A stretch of DNA of 64,000 nucleotides from Bactericera cockerelli (GCA_024516035.1 CM044963.1:25129935-25193934); one strand, 5' to 3'. Positions 20,436 through 30,735 are shown, counted from the first letter of the stretch. Notes: a model not told the origin generated them from the sequence alone. Translations and numbers: made by a program.

Positions 20436-20630
20436 TTTCAAGTCTCTAGCTCTTACCGTTCTTGAGATATCCTGTTCACAGACAGACAGACAGACGCACG
20501 GACCAATGGCTGAAAACAACTTTTTTGGTATCCTGAAGCTATGATTCGTCCAGAAATGTGAAAAACTGGGTAGGTCAAATTTTCGACGAATACAATACTT
20601 TCCTTATTATAGAATAAGGAAAGTAAAATA
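20436..20630 (+). repeat. Dispersed repeat with terminal hairpin
   Basis: Reads CTAGCTCTTACCGTTCTTGA, a CAGACAGACAGACAGACG array, GACCAATGGCTGAA, CAAATTTTCGACGAATACAA and ends with the hairpin ACTTTCCTTAT-tatag-AATAAGGAAAGT. The same order occurs on the opposite strand at 60352-60735. The class of element is not clear; a terminal hairpin could suggest a Helitron-like end, but no CTAG terminus is visible. Confidence 0.6.
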
Positions 20631-21370
20631 TATATGTAGCTTTCAAGTCTTCTAACATACTCTGGACTGCCATTAGACCCATTAGTAATGATACAAAAGT
20701 TCAGGCCAACAGGACTTACGTGGTCTTCGACAGATACAAATACAATATTATTGATAACGAGAAATTTACATCTAATATTATTTTCAAAACATGTTTTAGA
20801 CTTGTTAGTTATTGAATTTATTATCACTTTATTCCCAGCATAATCTAATGGAAGGATATGCCAGCCATTTATTTTATAATTAGTATTATAAGATTAATTA
20901 CTTAAGGACTGTTCCTATTAAGATTATTAAGAGCCTAGTTACGGACTAGTACTGGATCTCCATTCATAAAGTCAGGAGATCATAAATAATGACTTCTCTG
21001 TGTGTCCAGCCCGTACACTCATCATGCAGGCAAGACTCAGGCCAATTTCGCCTCAGTACCTTGTCGACTCTCGTAGAGGCAACTTCGAGACGCGAAATGT
21101 AAAACTTGCGAACTTTCATTTATATTATTTTTTACGTCTTCCTTCGTAATGAAAATTTCGTGCGAAAAATTCCGTGTACCTTATTCTCACGTGCGCGAAA
21201 GTTCTCCCGCCCGTGTTTAGACATTTGGGATTGTTGTGTGTTTTTTACTGTGGCTTCTGAGTCTTGAGGAAGTTTAACCACCAATGGGCACCTATCGTTT
21301 GTGTCAATTTATGAAAACTTTGATGTTCTGAAATAAAAATAGGTGGGTAGAATTTTGTTATTTTTTTTTT
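20631..21370. other. Unassigned stretch, locally richer in CpG
   Basis: From about 21060 to 21220 CpG dinucleotides are more frequent than in the surroundings (for example CTCTCGTAGAGG, GAGACGCGAAATG, CACGTGCGCGAAAG). No open frame, promoter element or repeat family could be tied to it. Confidence 0.35.
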
Positions 21371-21513
21371 ATCATATTTGTGTTAATCACTGTCGTGATG
21401 TCACAACTATACTCAAACTCGCTTTATTAAATCTATGGTGAACTTGGGAATTGAACCACCGACCTCCCAGGTTACAAGCCCGCCGCCTTATCAATTGAGC
21501 TACTAAGGTTGGT
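21371..21513 (-). mobile_element. SINE T2
   Basis: On the plus strand it opens ATCATATTTGTGTTAATCAC and closes with the reversed head (TTATCAATTGAGCTACTAAG). The B box in reverse is GGGAATTGAACCACC and the anticodon region GGTTACAAGCCC. The copy is complete with moderate divergence. Confidence 0.78.
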
Positions 21514-22199
21514 CACGAATATTGGTGACTATACCTGTCACAATTTTTTAATAAATTTCAAAAGTAATATATTATGAGTTGTTTAATTTATTGTGTTTCC
21601 CAAAATTTGCTAAAACTTGAGATTAAATTCATACTTCGGCGCGAACGACCTGCCCCAGCAGAGTTAAAGCACCTGAAAAGGGTGGGGGGGAAGAATCATA
21701 CTTGAAGACACCAAATACAGGAATGGTTTTTCAACTGAATTACTTACAATAGTTAAACTTCATCAGAGATAAGAACCGCGTGAAATGTGAATTTAGCTTC
21801 TTTAGATTTCAATGAGAAATTTCAACAAAAAATGGACCTTTTAGACCTCTATATATGTATATAAAATTAGATCTTTTAACCTCTAATTTTTTTGTCAGCT
21901 GTGGTGTTAGAACCAGAAATCTGCTGCATTGTAAGCGAGGATCTCACAACTAGAGAAGAGAAGAGGTTATTGCTCCCCCACGTATTATTATAACTCTTAT
22001 TTTAGTAACTATTATAATATTAACTATCAACGTAACTTATAATTAAATGCAAGTCAAACTTTCCAAGTCACCTTAAACCTCAGCTCGCCTGATTGTGAAA
22101 TAAAGAAAACATGGCGAGATTTCAGTATTCATTGAAAAGATGAAACTTTTGTTGACTCTCAATTTCAAACTAGCTGCTCAGTCTCATCTTCTTTCGCCT
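21514..22199. other. Unassigned stretch
   Basis: No repeat or coding pattern recognised apart from a short GGGTGGGGGGG run near 21680. Confidence 0.4.
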
Positions 22200-22795
22200 G
22201 CTTATGTACTTCTTTCTCCTCCTCCTCCTCTGCTGCTTATCCTCTTCCTCCTTCTCCTGCTTATTCTCTTTCATCTCCTCCTCCTCTTTCTCCTTCCCCT
22301 TCTCCTTCTCCTCTCCTTCTCCTCTCCTCCTCCTCTTCTTTTTCCCCTCTATCCTCCATTTCCTCTTCCTCCCCTCTATCTTCCATTTCCTTCTCCTCTT
22401 ATTCTTCTTTCTCCTCCTCCTCTGCTGCTTACCCTCTTCCTTCTCCTCCTCTTCTTCCTTCTCCTGCTTATTCTCTTTCATCTCCTCCTCCTCCTCTTTT
22501 TCCTTCTCCTTCTCCTCTCCTCTCCTCTCTATCTCTCTCTCTCCTCTCCTCCTCCTCTTTCTCCCCTCTATCCTCCATTTCCTCTTTCTCCCCTCTATAT
22601 TCCATTTCCTTCTCCTTCTATTCTTCTTTCACCATACTATTATCTCTCTTTCCTTCAGTTTCTATGTTCTTACAAATTATGGCTATGTCTATGTATTTGA
22701 CTCTCTCCCTCTCTTCTCTATCTCTCTCTTTCTCTCTATCTATCTCCCTCTCTCTTTTTCTCTCTCTCTCTCATTTCACTTTTTCTTTCCATCAG
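22200..22795 (+). repeat. CT-rich tract with duplicated segments
   Basis: Blocks such as CTCCTCCTCCTCTGCTGCTT and ATCCTCCATTTCCTC are repeated at about 22205/22420 and 22360/22570, so the tract contains a roughly 215-base duplicated module. The 186- and 199-codon frames are Ser/Leu/Phe runs. Confidence 0.85.
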
Positions 22796-22952
22796 GAAGT
22801 TGAGATTTCAAAGTTTTAAAATTGAATTTGAAACCGCTGTCATACAGAACTCTGTTTTGTGACAAATTATTATTATTACCATTCTTCCACAGATATTGCA
22901 ATGATAAAAATGACTGAAATGGTAATAGAATTTGATTTTCTGATATCTGCCG

Positions 22953-23140
22953 TGCACTGGTAGTGAAGTGGTTAAGGCGCTAGTCTGGTAATCCAGGTAG
23001 CGTTGGGATCCGTTGGTTCGGATCCCACCCAGTGCATGAATTTTCCCTCAATAATTTGAGCTTGTGACCACATTATAAAACTGTTTTGCGTAATAAGCTC
23101 GCCTAGTGGTTTCCTTCAATTAAGGAGTGTTATTATTATC
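22953..23140 (+). mobile_element. SINE T1
   Basis: The head starts GCACTGGTAGTGAAGTGG and ends CCCAGTGCA with B box GGTTCGGATCCC, and the body ends TTCAATTAAGGAGTGTTATT. The body is somewhat diverged from the consensus of other T1 copies. Confidence 0.8.
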
Positions 23141-23531
23141 TATTTAAATTTTCATTCTCAGTAACTTTTTCAAATTACTAACTTGTGGTATGTTTACTTA
23201 TTCAAAATATATATTCCGTTTGTGTTTCAGACATAATATGAAATCATTTCCTGTACTTTTAACTGTGGTAAGTTTTAAAATTTGACTGTAAAAACCCAGA
23301 TTAAACCTCCGATTTTATAGTGTCTAATTAAGACAAGTAGTCCCTTTACAACAACATTTGAATATCCTCCTGTATTTCTTTTTCAAGTCATCACGACCCT
23401 CAGGTAATAAAGTATGCGAAGCACACAACATTTATTACACCTCGCTATATTTCTCTCAGAGTATAGCGATGTTATTAGTACTCTAAGCGTTTGAAAATTA
23501 CTCCCCTAAGAATATGAAATTATACTTTTAA

Positions 23532-23774
23532 TCTATACTTATAAAAGAGAGTTTCACTCACTGACTGACTGACTCACTCACTCACTGATTCATCACTGTT
23601 TCTGCGAACTAGTAAGTCCTAGGAAGCTGAAATTTGGTAGGTAGCTTTATAGTCTAGATGTGCAATAAGACGGGATTTTTTAAAATTCCCACTACAACAC
23701 TTGCCATTGGCAAAAAAGGATTTTTTGCTTTCACGGCCATGCCTCGGTCCGCAAAGCGGGCGACAGCCCGCTAG
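23532..23774 (+). mobile_element. Non-autonomous Helitron H1
   Basis: Starts TCTATACTTATAAAAGAGAG after an A, has (ACTG)n/(ACTC)n text near the 5' end, the hairpin GCGGGC-gaca-GCCCGC and ends CTAG before a T. It is nearly colinear with 13983-14228. Confidence 0.87.
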
Positions 23775-23912
23775 TAGTTAATATACGGTAAAGTGCATGA
23801 ATACGAAGAGTCTGTTGTAATATAATTTCTATAACTACTAATGTTTTGCCTAGTATCAACCCTTTGAACCCTTTAGCGTTGTCAATATGGGCACCGGAAG
23901 AAGTCCATGTAT

Positions 23913-23958
23913 CTAATTTAAAGCGTTTCTACTGAATTGTAGAAACGCTTTAAATTAG
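23913..23958. repeat. Perfect 20-bp hairpin
   Basis: CTAATTTAAAGCGTTTCTAC (23913-23932), a 6-base loop, then its exact complement (23939-23958). A second imperfect hairpin with stem TAGAGCTCA...TGAGCTCTA follows at about 23962-24004. Confidence 0.9.
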
Positions 23959-24004
23959 TTTGTAGAGCTCAAGTTGTCTATTTTTAATAGACCACCTGAG
24001 CTCT

Positions 24005-24448
24005 AATATGTAAGAACAGACTGCTGGATATGCGGAAATCTCAAGGTTCGAGACACAAATTATCAGACAAAAAATTGAGTGCAAATTTTGGCTTTTTGAA
24101 TGAATGACCTATATACGAGTACACATATACATTTTGTACAGAAGTATATCTAAAATACTCTGCTATTAGTGGCAGACCTAAGGCGATACTATATGAACAA
24201 CCCTAAAACACAGCAAAAAAGCACCTTCAGCTATAAAAGATTCATCTTGAAAAAATATGAGTATTATAACCCTCACAAGTCAGTTTGGAAATTCTAAAAA
24301 AATCTGGAGTCATCCATCAAAAGTAAAAACTTTTTACCTGTTTAGGAACTCGCAGGCCTACAGCAATATAAAGCCAAAAGCCAAAATTACAAAGGTAACC
24401 TAATTTTCAAAAGGGGAAAAAAAAGAGGAAACTTTTTAAAGGGCCTTC
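24005..24448. other. Unassigned AT-rich stretch
   Basis: No recognisable feature. Confidence 0.4.
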
Positions 24449-24555
24449 ACACAAACTCAAATAAATGAGGAAAAATTCATGCACTTGAACCAACGGTTTT
24501 CCTACACTACCTGGATTACCAGACTAGCGCGTTAACCACTTGACTACCAGTGCAC
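24449..24555 (-). mobile_element. SINE T1, 3' truncated
   Basis: Only the head and adjoining body are present: ACACAAACTCAAATAAATG, GGAAAAATTCATGCAC, and GATTACCAGACTAGCGCG with TTAACCACTTGACTACCAGT. Confidence 0.75.
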
Positions 24556-24908
24556 GTTGTGTAGGTAAGTCCTGTAGTTACCTACTGTAGTGTGGCTAGG
24601 GGTATATTTATGTATTATGTGTAAATAATAAGACATACCTCTAGATACACGTGTCGTAATCTATACCTATAGTATACCTTAAAAGTATAAAAATACTCGT
24701 ATAGGTATAGTTAGTACATGCAGCAGCACACTGATATTCAGAGGTCATGCGACATTATAATAGGGTATAAATTTACATGTGTATTGGAAGTGGGAAGAGG
24801 AGATTAATGGCTAATCCCTCGGGATGATTCCAGGACATTAGGCCGCTATCTCCAGAGGACACATTGCTTCCCGAAAGGGATTAGGTCTCGGCATTGATGT
24901 GAACTAGC

Positions 24909-25140
24909 TTGAATAGAGAAGGAAAAGGAGAGAAGAAGAGAAGGAGAGAAAGAGAGAAGGAGAGAAGTAGAGAAGGAGAGAAAGAGAGAAGAAGAGAAGT
25001 AGAGAAGGAGAGAAGGAGAGAAGGAGAGGAGGAGAGAAGAAGAGAAGGAGAGAAGGAGAGGAGGAGAGAAGGAGAGAAGAAGAGAAGGAGAGAAAGAGAG
25101 AAGGAGAGAAGTAGAGAAGGAGAGAAGGAGAAAAAAAAAA
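24909..25140 (+). repeat. GAGAAG-type purine array
   Basis: Repeats of AGAAGGAGAGA with variants AGAAGTAGAGA and AGGAGGAGAGA. The 121-codon plus-strand frame made only of Glu/Arg/Lys/Ser is a by-product. Confidence 0.9.
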
Positions 25141-25249
25141 ACAGAGGAACTACTGAAAAAGAAATTGGAAGACAGAGGAAGAGGAGAAAGGAGAAGAAGC
25201 AGAATAGGTGGTATAAGGAGAAAGATAAAATAAAGAGGAGAGATAAAAC

Positions 25250-25390
25250 ACACAGAGAGAGAGAGAGAGAGTAAGAGAGGAATAGATTAGGAAGAAGAGA
25301 AAAGTGTGAATAAAGGAAGAGGATAAGACAGAAGCGGAGGAAATAAAATAAAAAATGGTACACTATTTTTTCACACAGATAAAGATAAAG

Positions 25391-25445
<55 letters not shown>

Positions 25446-25567
25446 AGAGAGGAATAGATTAGGAAGAAGAGAAAAGTGTGAATAAAGGAAGAGGATAAGA
25501 CAGAAGCGGAGGAAATAAAATAAAAAATGGTACACTATTTTTTCACACAGATAAAGATAAAGCACAC

Positions 25568-25600
<33 letters not shown>

Positions 25601-25700
25601 TAAGAGAGGAATAGATTAGGAAGAAGAGAAAAGTGTGAATAAAGGAAGAGGATAAGACAGAAGCGGAGGAAATAAAATAAAAAATGGTACACTATTTTTT
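25250..25700 (+). repeat. Triplicated module with (GA)n spacers
   Basis: A segment beginning AGAGAGGAATAGATTAGGAA and ending TGGTACACTATTTTTTC occurs three times (about 25274, 25447 and 25603 onward). The copies are nearly identical and are separated by AAAGCACACAGAGAGAG runs of different length. Replication slippage or unequal exchange at the GA runs would explain it. Confidence 0.92.
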
Positions 25701-26081
25701 CTGGCACTGAAAAGCTAAAATACGTATCACATATTACCTGGTAAAAAAAGACAAATAATTCATAAATAATGTATCCCTGTACAAATCCCTCTGACATATA
25801 TTTGCCAATAAAATATGTTTTTTTAAACCGTTAGTAGGATTGTTCAAACATAATACTAATGGAGAGGGAGGTCTGTATTTACGTAAAAATGTGGTATTAG
25901 TTGTTAATCGGTAGGTATAAAAAACGTTGGAATAAAATTCTGATTCGGATGGGTACAGATGTACTTACTCGTATTTACAAAAGTCAGTGAGCTGGGTGTC
26001 AGGTGTCAGGCAAGGTTACAGGCAGTTAGGGGGGGGAGATGGGGAGAGGCTTTTTATAAAGTTGGACACTTGAACAGTAAA

Positions 26082-26313
26082 TCTCTATGTATAAAAACAG
26101 AAAAAAGGACTACCTATGTTTGTTTTTCCGGAGTTGTTTAGCCAAAACGGTAAGAGATAGCGAAAAATGTCTCAGATTTGACCCCCCAAAACCATTATCG
26201 CTTTGTCCAGAAAAAATATAAAAAGTTCAAAAAGGCATTGCTGTCCGGCAGTACGGCCATGCCTTACTAAATTTGAAATTTAGTCCCGTTGCAAAGCACG
26301 GGCAAACGGCTAG
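26082..26313 (+). mobile_element. Non-autonomous Helitron H2
   Basis: Starts TCTCTATGTATAAAAACAG after an A and ends GGCTAG before a T. A hairpin of CCGTT...AACGG lies beside the 3' end. The body (CCAAAACGGTAAGAGATAG, GGCATTGCTGTCCGGCAGTA) is the reverse of the copy at 10886. The (CAAA)n array of that copy is almost absent here. Confidence 0.82.
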
Positions 26314-26449
26314 TACATAATATAGTAGTTATCGTGAGATTGCTTATAGTAAGGTTTATAGGGTTAAGCAACAAACACTTTTTATAGCTATAAGCTAATA
26401 GAAAGCAAAAGCAAAAAAACTGCGACCAAACGAGATCTCTTAATTGTGA

Positions 26450-26690
26450 TCAGTTGATTCTATTTGCTTTTATCGTATTAATTTTGAGTTATTCGAAACG
26501 GCGGTTTTACCTCCGTTTGCTGGGAATAGTATCAGCTACCCACATTAACCTATTCCAGCATGGTTTCAGCAGGACATTCCGACTTCGGAGGTAATCGAAT
26601 TTTTTGTTAAGAAATTCTATCCGACCCAAGATCAAACTCAGGATATCTGGACCATGGACAGTGGACACAACCGTTCCACCACGCAGGCTA
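26450..26690 (-). mobile_element. SINE T3, degenerate
   Basis: On the plus strand it carries CGGCGGTTTTACCTCCGTTTG, reversed body text (CAGCTACCCACATTAACCTA) and a reversed tRNA-like head near 26640-26690 (GTTCCACCACGCAGGCT). Many substitutions. Confidence 0.5.
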
Positions 26691-26998
26691 TGTAAAATGA
26701 AGAGATACTTGGTAAAATAAAGAGATAAATTAGATCCATAGACTTGAGAATTAGAGGATCAAGAAAAAAAATTAGACAATTTTCTGAATATGTTTAAAAT
26801 ATGTAAAAAAAAAGAAGAAAAATCAATCAATTAATGTTTATTGTGAGAAAAAAAATTGTGTATACATAGTGAACTATTAATATTTTCTGATCAATAAAAA
26901 AAAAGAGATACTTGGTAGGTAATGTGCTGTGGAGACTGAGGGAATCAATTCAGTAAACGATTTATGGAAGAGAAAGCTAGGGATGGATTTGATAGAAT

Positions 26999-27041
26999 GG
27001 GTGAGAAAGAGTGAGTGTCGTTCACTCACTCTTTCTCACCC
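26999..27041. repeat. Perfect 19-bp hairpin
   Basis: GGGTGAGAAAGAGTGAGTG (26999-27017), loop TCGTT, then the exact complement (27023-27041). One more pair extends it outward. Confidence 0.92.
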
Positions 27042-27204
27042 AAAAGTGTGTGTGAAGGAGAGAAATTAAGGGATGGTAGTGAATATGGGGCTGGGGAAAA
27101 TACTTACTCAGATGTAGGAGACTAATGGAAAATATATTACTGAGTGTGTATGTTATGTACCTTCATATGTGTATGTATAACTTGGGCGCGGGTGTACATT
27201 TCAG

Positions 27205-27345
27205 TGAGGGGGGGGGTTTACATATCACTGAGGAGGGGGGTTATACATATCACTGAGGGGGGGGCTGTACATATCACTGAGGGGGGGGGGGTGTAGATGT
27301 TCTGGAAGAAGTGGGGTATGTAGATATTTTGGGGGGGGGGATAAA
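27205..27345 (+). repeat. G-run tandem repeat
   Basis: About four units of roughly 33 bases, each with TACATATCACTGAG followed by 7 to 12 Gs, and a further G run at about 27329-27340. At least five long G tracts lie within 140 bases on the plus strand, enough for G-quadruplex formation in principle. Confidence 0.88.
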
Positions 27346-27525
27346 AAGTGAATGACAAATATTGCAACATTAGTCAACTCAAGAGGACGCGGGAGTAAGG
27401 TGTTCTAATATACAGGGTGTGGTGATTGTGAGGCTTTCATTCAGGGTGGTAAAGTTGTTATCCAGCTAATCTAAGCTAATCTAAATAGGTATGCATAGGA
27501 GTATTAGTATAAATATAACTTTATA

Positions 27526-27660
27526 GGAAGAGAAAGCCACAGGCTTTAACCTCGCCCCTTGATTCACTACATATTCTATTGTGTTCTTTTTTTTCATGTC
27601 CTATTTTGTTGAATGTAATTAGTTGACCAATAAGTGTTAAATAATAATAATAATGATAAC
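27526..27660 (+). mobile_element. Possible retroposon 3' tail RT, diverged
   Basis: GGAAGAGAAAGCCACAGGCTTTAACCTCGCCCCTT has the stem-loop plus CGCCC layout of the RT tails, and a TGTCCTATTTTG block and an ATAATAATAATAATG end follow. Confidence 0.35.
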
Positions 27661-27760
27661 TTTGTTGATAATTCAAGAAAGACTTTTTCAGAATATTGAC
27701 TCAAATTGAAAAAATATTAACTGATAACAAATATTAAAATACTTTCTATTGTATACATTT

Positions 27761-27990
27761 ACCGACCTCAGTAGATTAATCGATAAGGCCGCACTTGTAA
27801 TTTGGAGGTCGGTCGTTCAAGCCCCGGTTTGTACTACCTTTGTGGCTCTGAGTCATAGTTTGCGTACTGTGTAAGATAGGGAAAACCGACGCTTAGCAAT
27901 GACTTGTGATATAGAATTGTCTATTAACTTCGCCTTTAGTAGTTCGAATAGTTGTGACATCACGAGTGTGATTACCACAAATATGATACC
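27761..27990 (+). mobile_element. SINE T2, long variant with target duplication
   Basis: Head ACCGACCTCAGTAGATTAAT with B box GTTCAAGCCCCGG, tail CACAAATATGATACC. About 80 extra bases in the body (27830-27920) are not in the other T2 copies. The 10-base TGTATACATT flanks it at 27750-27759 and 27999-28008. Confidence 0.8.
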
Positions 27991-28120
27991 TTTTTTACTG
28001 TATACATTAAAGAAAATAAAAATGAGGGAAGGCTGGTCTCATTTATTTTTCCATCGTAAATTGAGCTGAAAAAAAAATGCTCGTAACTATTCTGGAAACT
28101 ATTCATTAAAAAATCAGGGG

Positions 28121-28283
28121 GACAGTGTCGATGACACGTTGAATACACCCCTTCGCTTCAGATCATTCAAGTAAAGGAACGTCCAGAAAACAATTTTAAA
28201 TACATTTGGGACTCGGTTAGCTGGTTTGTGACTTTCCAGCAATTGGAGGGTAAACCCCTGTAGGTAGATTGAATGACCTAGAT
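28121..28283 (+). mobile_element. SINE S5 remnant, interrupted by hAT element
   Basis: Starts with altered 5S head text (GTCGATGACACGTTGAATAC), keeps AAGGAACGTCCAG, has lost most of the centre and continues into TCCAGCAATTGGAGGGTAAA. It is cut at its 3' part by the insertion at 28284 and resumes at 28639 with GTTAAAGGGTC. Confidence 0.65.
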
Positions 28284-28630
28284 CAGTGGTGCCCAACCTT
28301 TACAGAAGAAGATCTATTATAAAGTCTCAGATAATCAACGCGATTGACGATTGATTTAATGTTCATTCTGGGCTTGAATATGTTAATGAAAATTTCAACC
28401 AAATTTTGAAGATGTCACGAAAAATCCTTTTAATTCTCATGAGTCAATTAAGGAGATCTCGGATTTTCACTTGTCTGATATGGTGAGATGCCAGAAAACC
28501 TTGTTCACAATCATTTTGTACTTTTGAGATCTAGACTTTTAGAACGTCATCTCACCTCTCTAGCCGTGATCGACCCAAAATCACTCCGCGATCGACCGGT
28601 CGATTGCGATCAATTGGTTGGGCAGCCCTG
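28284..28630. mobile_element. hAT-type miniature element with empty site known
   Basis: Inverted ends CAGTGGTGCCCAACC and, from the right, CAGGGCTGCCCAACC. The 8-base ACCTAGAT flanks it (28276-28283 and 28631-28638). The second copy of the locus has a single ACCTAGAT at about 42581 with no insert. Internal text includes inverted GATCGACCGGTCGATTGCGATC-like sequence near the right end. It encodes nothing. Confidence 0.92.
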
Positions 28631-28859
28631 ACCTAGATGTTAAAGGGTCTTAAGCATAACAGGGCAAAAAAACAGGCCTGTTCCACGCCACTGTTGGGTG
28701 ACGCAGAATTTTCCTTGACTAGAAATGAGAACACCCATCCTTCATTTTAGTCTGAATTGACCTGAAGGAGAAATAAATGGGCCTCTCAATCAATCATTGG
28801 AGTGTTTGGCTCTCTGTTTGGGATGGGGCATGGGGGCGGTATTTTCATTTCTTCCGATA

Positions 28860-28992
28860 TTACCTCTTTTTTACTCTCTCTCCCTCCATCTCTCTGGCTT
28901 TCTCTCACTCTCTTTCTTTCTTTTTCTCACTCCTCCTTTCTTTCTTTTTCTCTCTCCTCCTTTCTAATTGTCTCTATCAAACTCTCACTCTT

Positions 28993-29023
<31 letters not shown>

Positions 29024-29267
29024 TTTTCTTACTCCTCCTTTCTATTTGTCTCTATCAAACTCTCACTCTTTCTTTCTCTCTCTCTCTTTCTTTCTTTTTC
29101 TCACTCCTCCTTTCTATTTGTCTCTATCAAACTCTCTCTATCTTTCTTTCTTTTTCTTACTCCGCCTTTCTATTTGTCTCTATCAAACTCTCACTCTTTC
29201 TTTCTCTCTCTCTCTATTTCTTTCTTTTTCTCACTCCTCCTATCTATTTGTCTCTATCAAACTCTCA

Positions 29268-29311
<44 letters not shown>

Positions 29312-29354
29312 CTCACCCCTCCTTTCTATTTGTCTCTATCAAACTCTCACACTT

Positions 29355-29409
<55 letters not shown>

Positions 29410-29610
29410 CTCACTCCTCCTTTCTATTTGTCTTTATCAGACTCTCACTCTTTCTTTCTCTCTCTCTCTTTCTCTCAAACCGCCCTCCCTCTCTTTTTCC
29501 TTTTCTCTCTCTCTCTGCCTCTCACTCTATCTCTCTATTTCTCTTCTTCTCTCCCTCTCTTTTTTCCTTTTCTCTCTCTGCCTCTCACTCTATTTCTCTA
29601 TTTCTCTTCT

Positions 29611-29665
<55 letters not shown>

Positions 29666-29815
29666 ATCTGCCTCTCGCTCTATCTTTTTATTTCTATTTC
29701 TCTTCTTCTCTCCCTCTTTTTTTTCCTTTTCTCTCTCTGCCTCTCACTCTATCTTTCTATTTCTCTTTCTCTTCTTCTCTCTCTCTCTCTTTCTCTCCTT
29801 CTCTCTCACTTTCAT
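28860..29815 (+). repeat. CT-rich VNTR, long allele
   Basis: Units of about 65-70 bases containing TCTATTTGTCTCTATCAAAC followed by CTCACTCTTTCTTTC and (CT)n recur about eight times. The matching place in the second copy (43095-43365) holds about one unit. The 285-, 351- and 356-codon frames overlap in three plus-strand frames and are Ser/Leu/Phe runs. Confidence 0.92.
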
Positions 29816-29829
29816 CCTACCTTGATAAT

Positions 29830-30464
29830 TAGAGAGACGGAGGAAGAGATGGAAATATTAGGTATTAGGTAGAGCATTTCCCAGGTGCTGATATATGTGA
29901 TACTAACAATATTATTTCATTTCGGATTCCAAAGAGCTGACAAAAAATTGATCGAGTTTGGTAAATTTCATCTGAATCGAGTTTGGTAAATTTCAAACCA
30001 ACTGATCCCTATGCCATCTGGATTACCGGAGTAACTTCACTACCAAAATAAGGTTGGTCTTTCGTTAGGACCTGGTACAAAATATTTTCGTAAAACTTTT
30101 CTCAGCTTGCTTGTGTACAAGTGTACAAGCTCGTGTACAAGTTTTACGTACTGTAACACTGTGTCTCTAACTCCGTGTCGGGATTACATGGCAGAGAATG
30201 CCCAAGGAATCAACTTTAAAACTATAATTACAAAAAATAAAACTAGATTTACAAATAATAAAACTAGATTTTCAAGGAAAATAATCTGGTGTGAAACCAC
30301 ACACGGCCCTGCGGCCGATTCCTAAAAAAGTTTCGTGGTTCGTGTGGTAATTATTTATGTTTTCTTTGTGTGACCTAATATTTAGTAGATAAATTATAAT
30401 TCAATATTATCTCTCTAATCTGATTACTTATGACAATGGCATACAAGCTGGTTTCAACACACAA
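29830..30464. other. Unassigned stretch, present in both copies
   Basis: Repeated text at 29946 and 29974 (ATCGAGTTTGGTAAATTTCA) and GTGTACAAG repeats near 30112-30140. A 72-codon frame at 30107-30325 is also open in the second copy (43998-44192), but it has no recognised family and is probably chance. Confidence 0.4.
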
Positions 30465-30478
30465 CTTCACATCTTTTC

Positions 30479-30735
30479 TTTTTTTAAGAGGGGTTTAACG
30501 TCGCTTTCAACTGCCATGGTCACATCACGACGGGGGTTTTACCCTCCATTCGCAGGAAATTCACAAACCTGCTACTCACATTGACCTCACCCAGCCTGAG
30601 TGGGGCCGGGAAAAGCCAGCGTCACGAGAATTAGAATTTGAATGGTCACCCATCCAAGTCTTAACCTCGCTGGATGTCGCTTAACTTCGGTGTTCTGAAG
30701 GGAACCGGTGTATTCAACATACCATCGACGCTGGC
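30479..30735 (-). mobile_element. SINE S5, intact, with 13-base target duplication and empty site
   Basis: On the minus strand it starts GCCAGCGTCGATGG, keeps CACCGAAGTTAAGCGACATC and GGGTGACCATTC, then the standard S5 body, GCGACGTTAAACCCC and a run of A. TTCACATCTTTTC flanks both sides (30466-30478 and 30736-30748). The second copy of this locus has one TTCACATCTTTTC at about 44334 with no SINE. The insertion is therefore precise and post-dates the split of the two copies. It is the best preserved S5 copy in the window along with 9134. Confidence 0.95.

Noticed and set aside
22140..22803. Two long plus-strand frames, possible membrane protein
   Set aside because: The hydrophobic appearance comes from CTC/TTC/CTT codons of a polypyrimidine tract; the reverse strand is equally open as Lys/Glu/Arg.
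28777..29872. Frames of 285-356 codons that look like a large protein
   Set aside because: Three frames overlap on one strand, all are Ser/Leu/Phe runs from a CT-rich VNTR, and the array is almost absent from the second copy of the locus.
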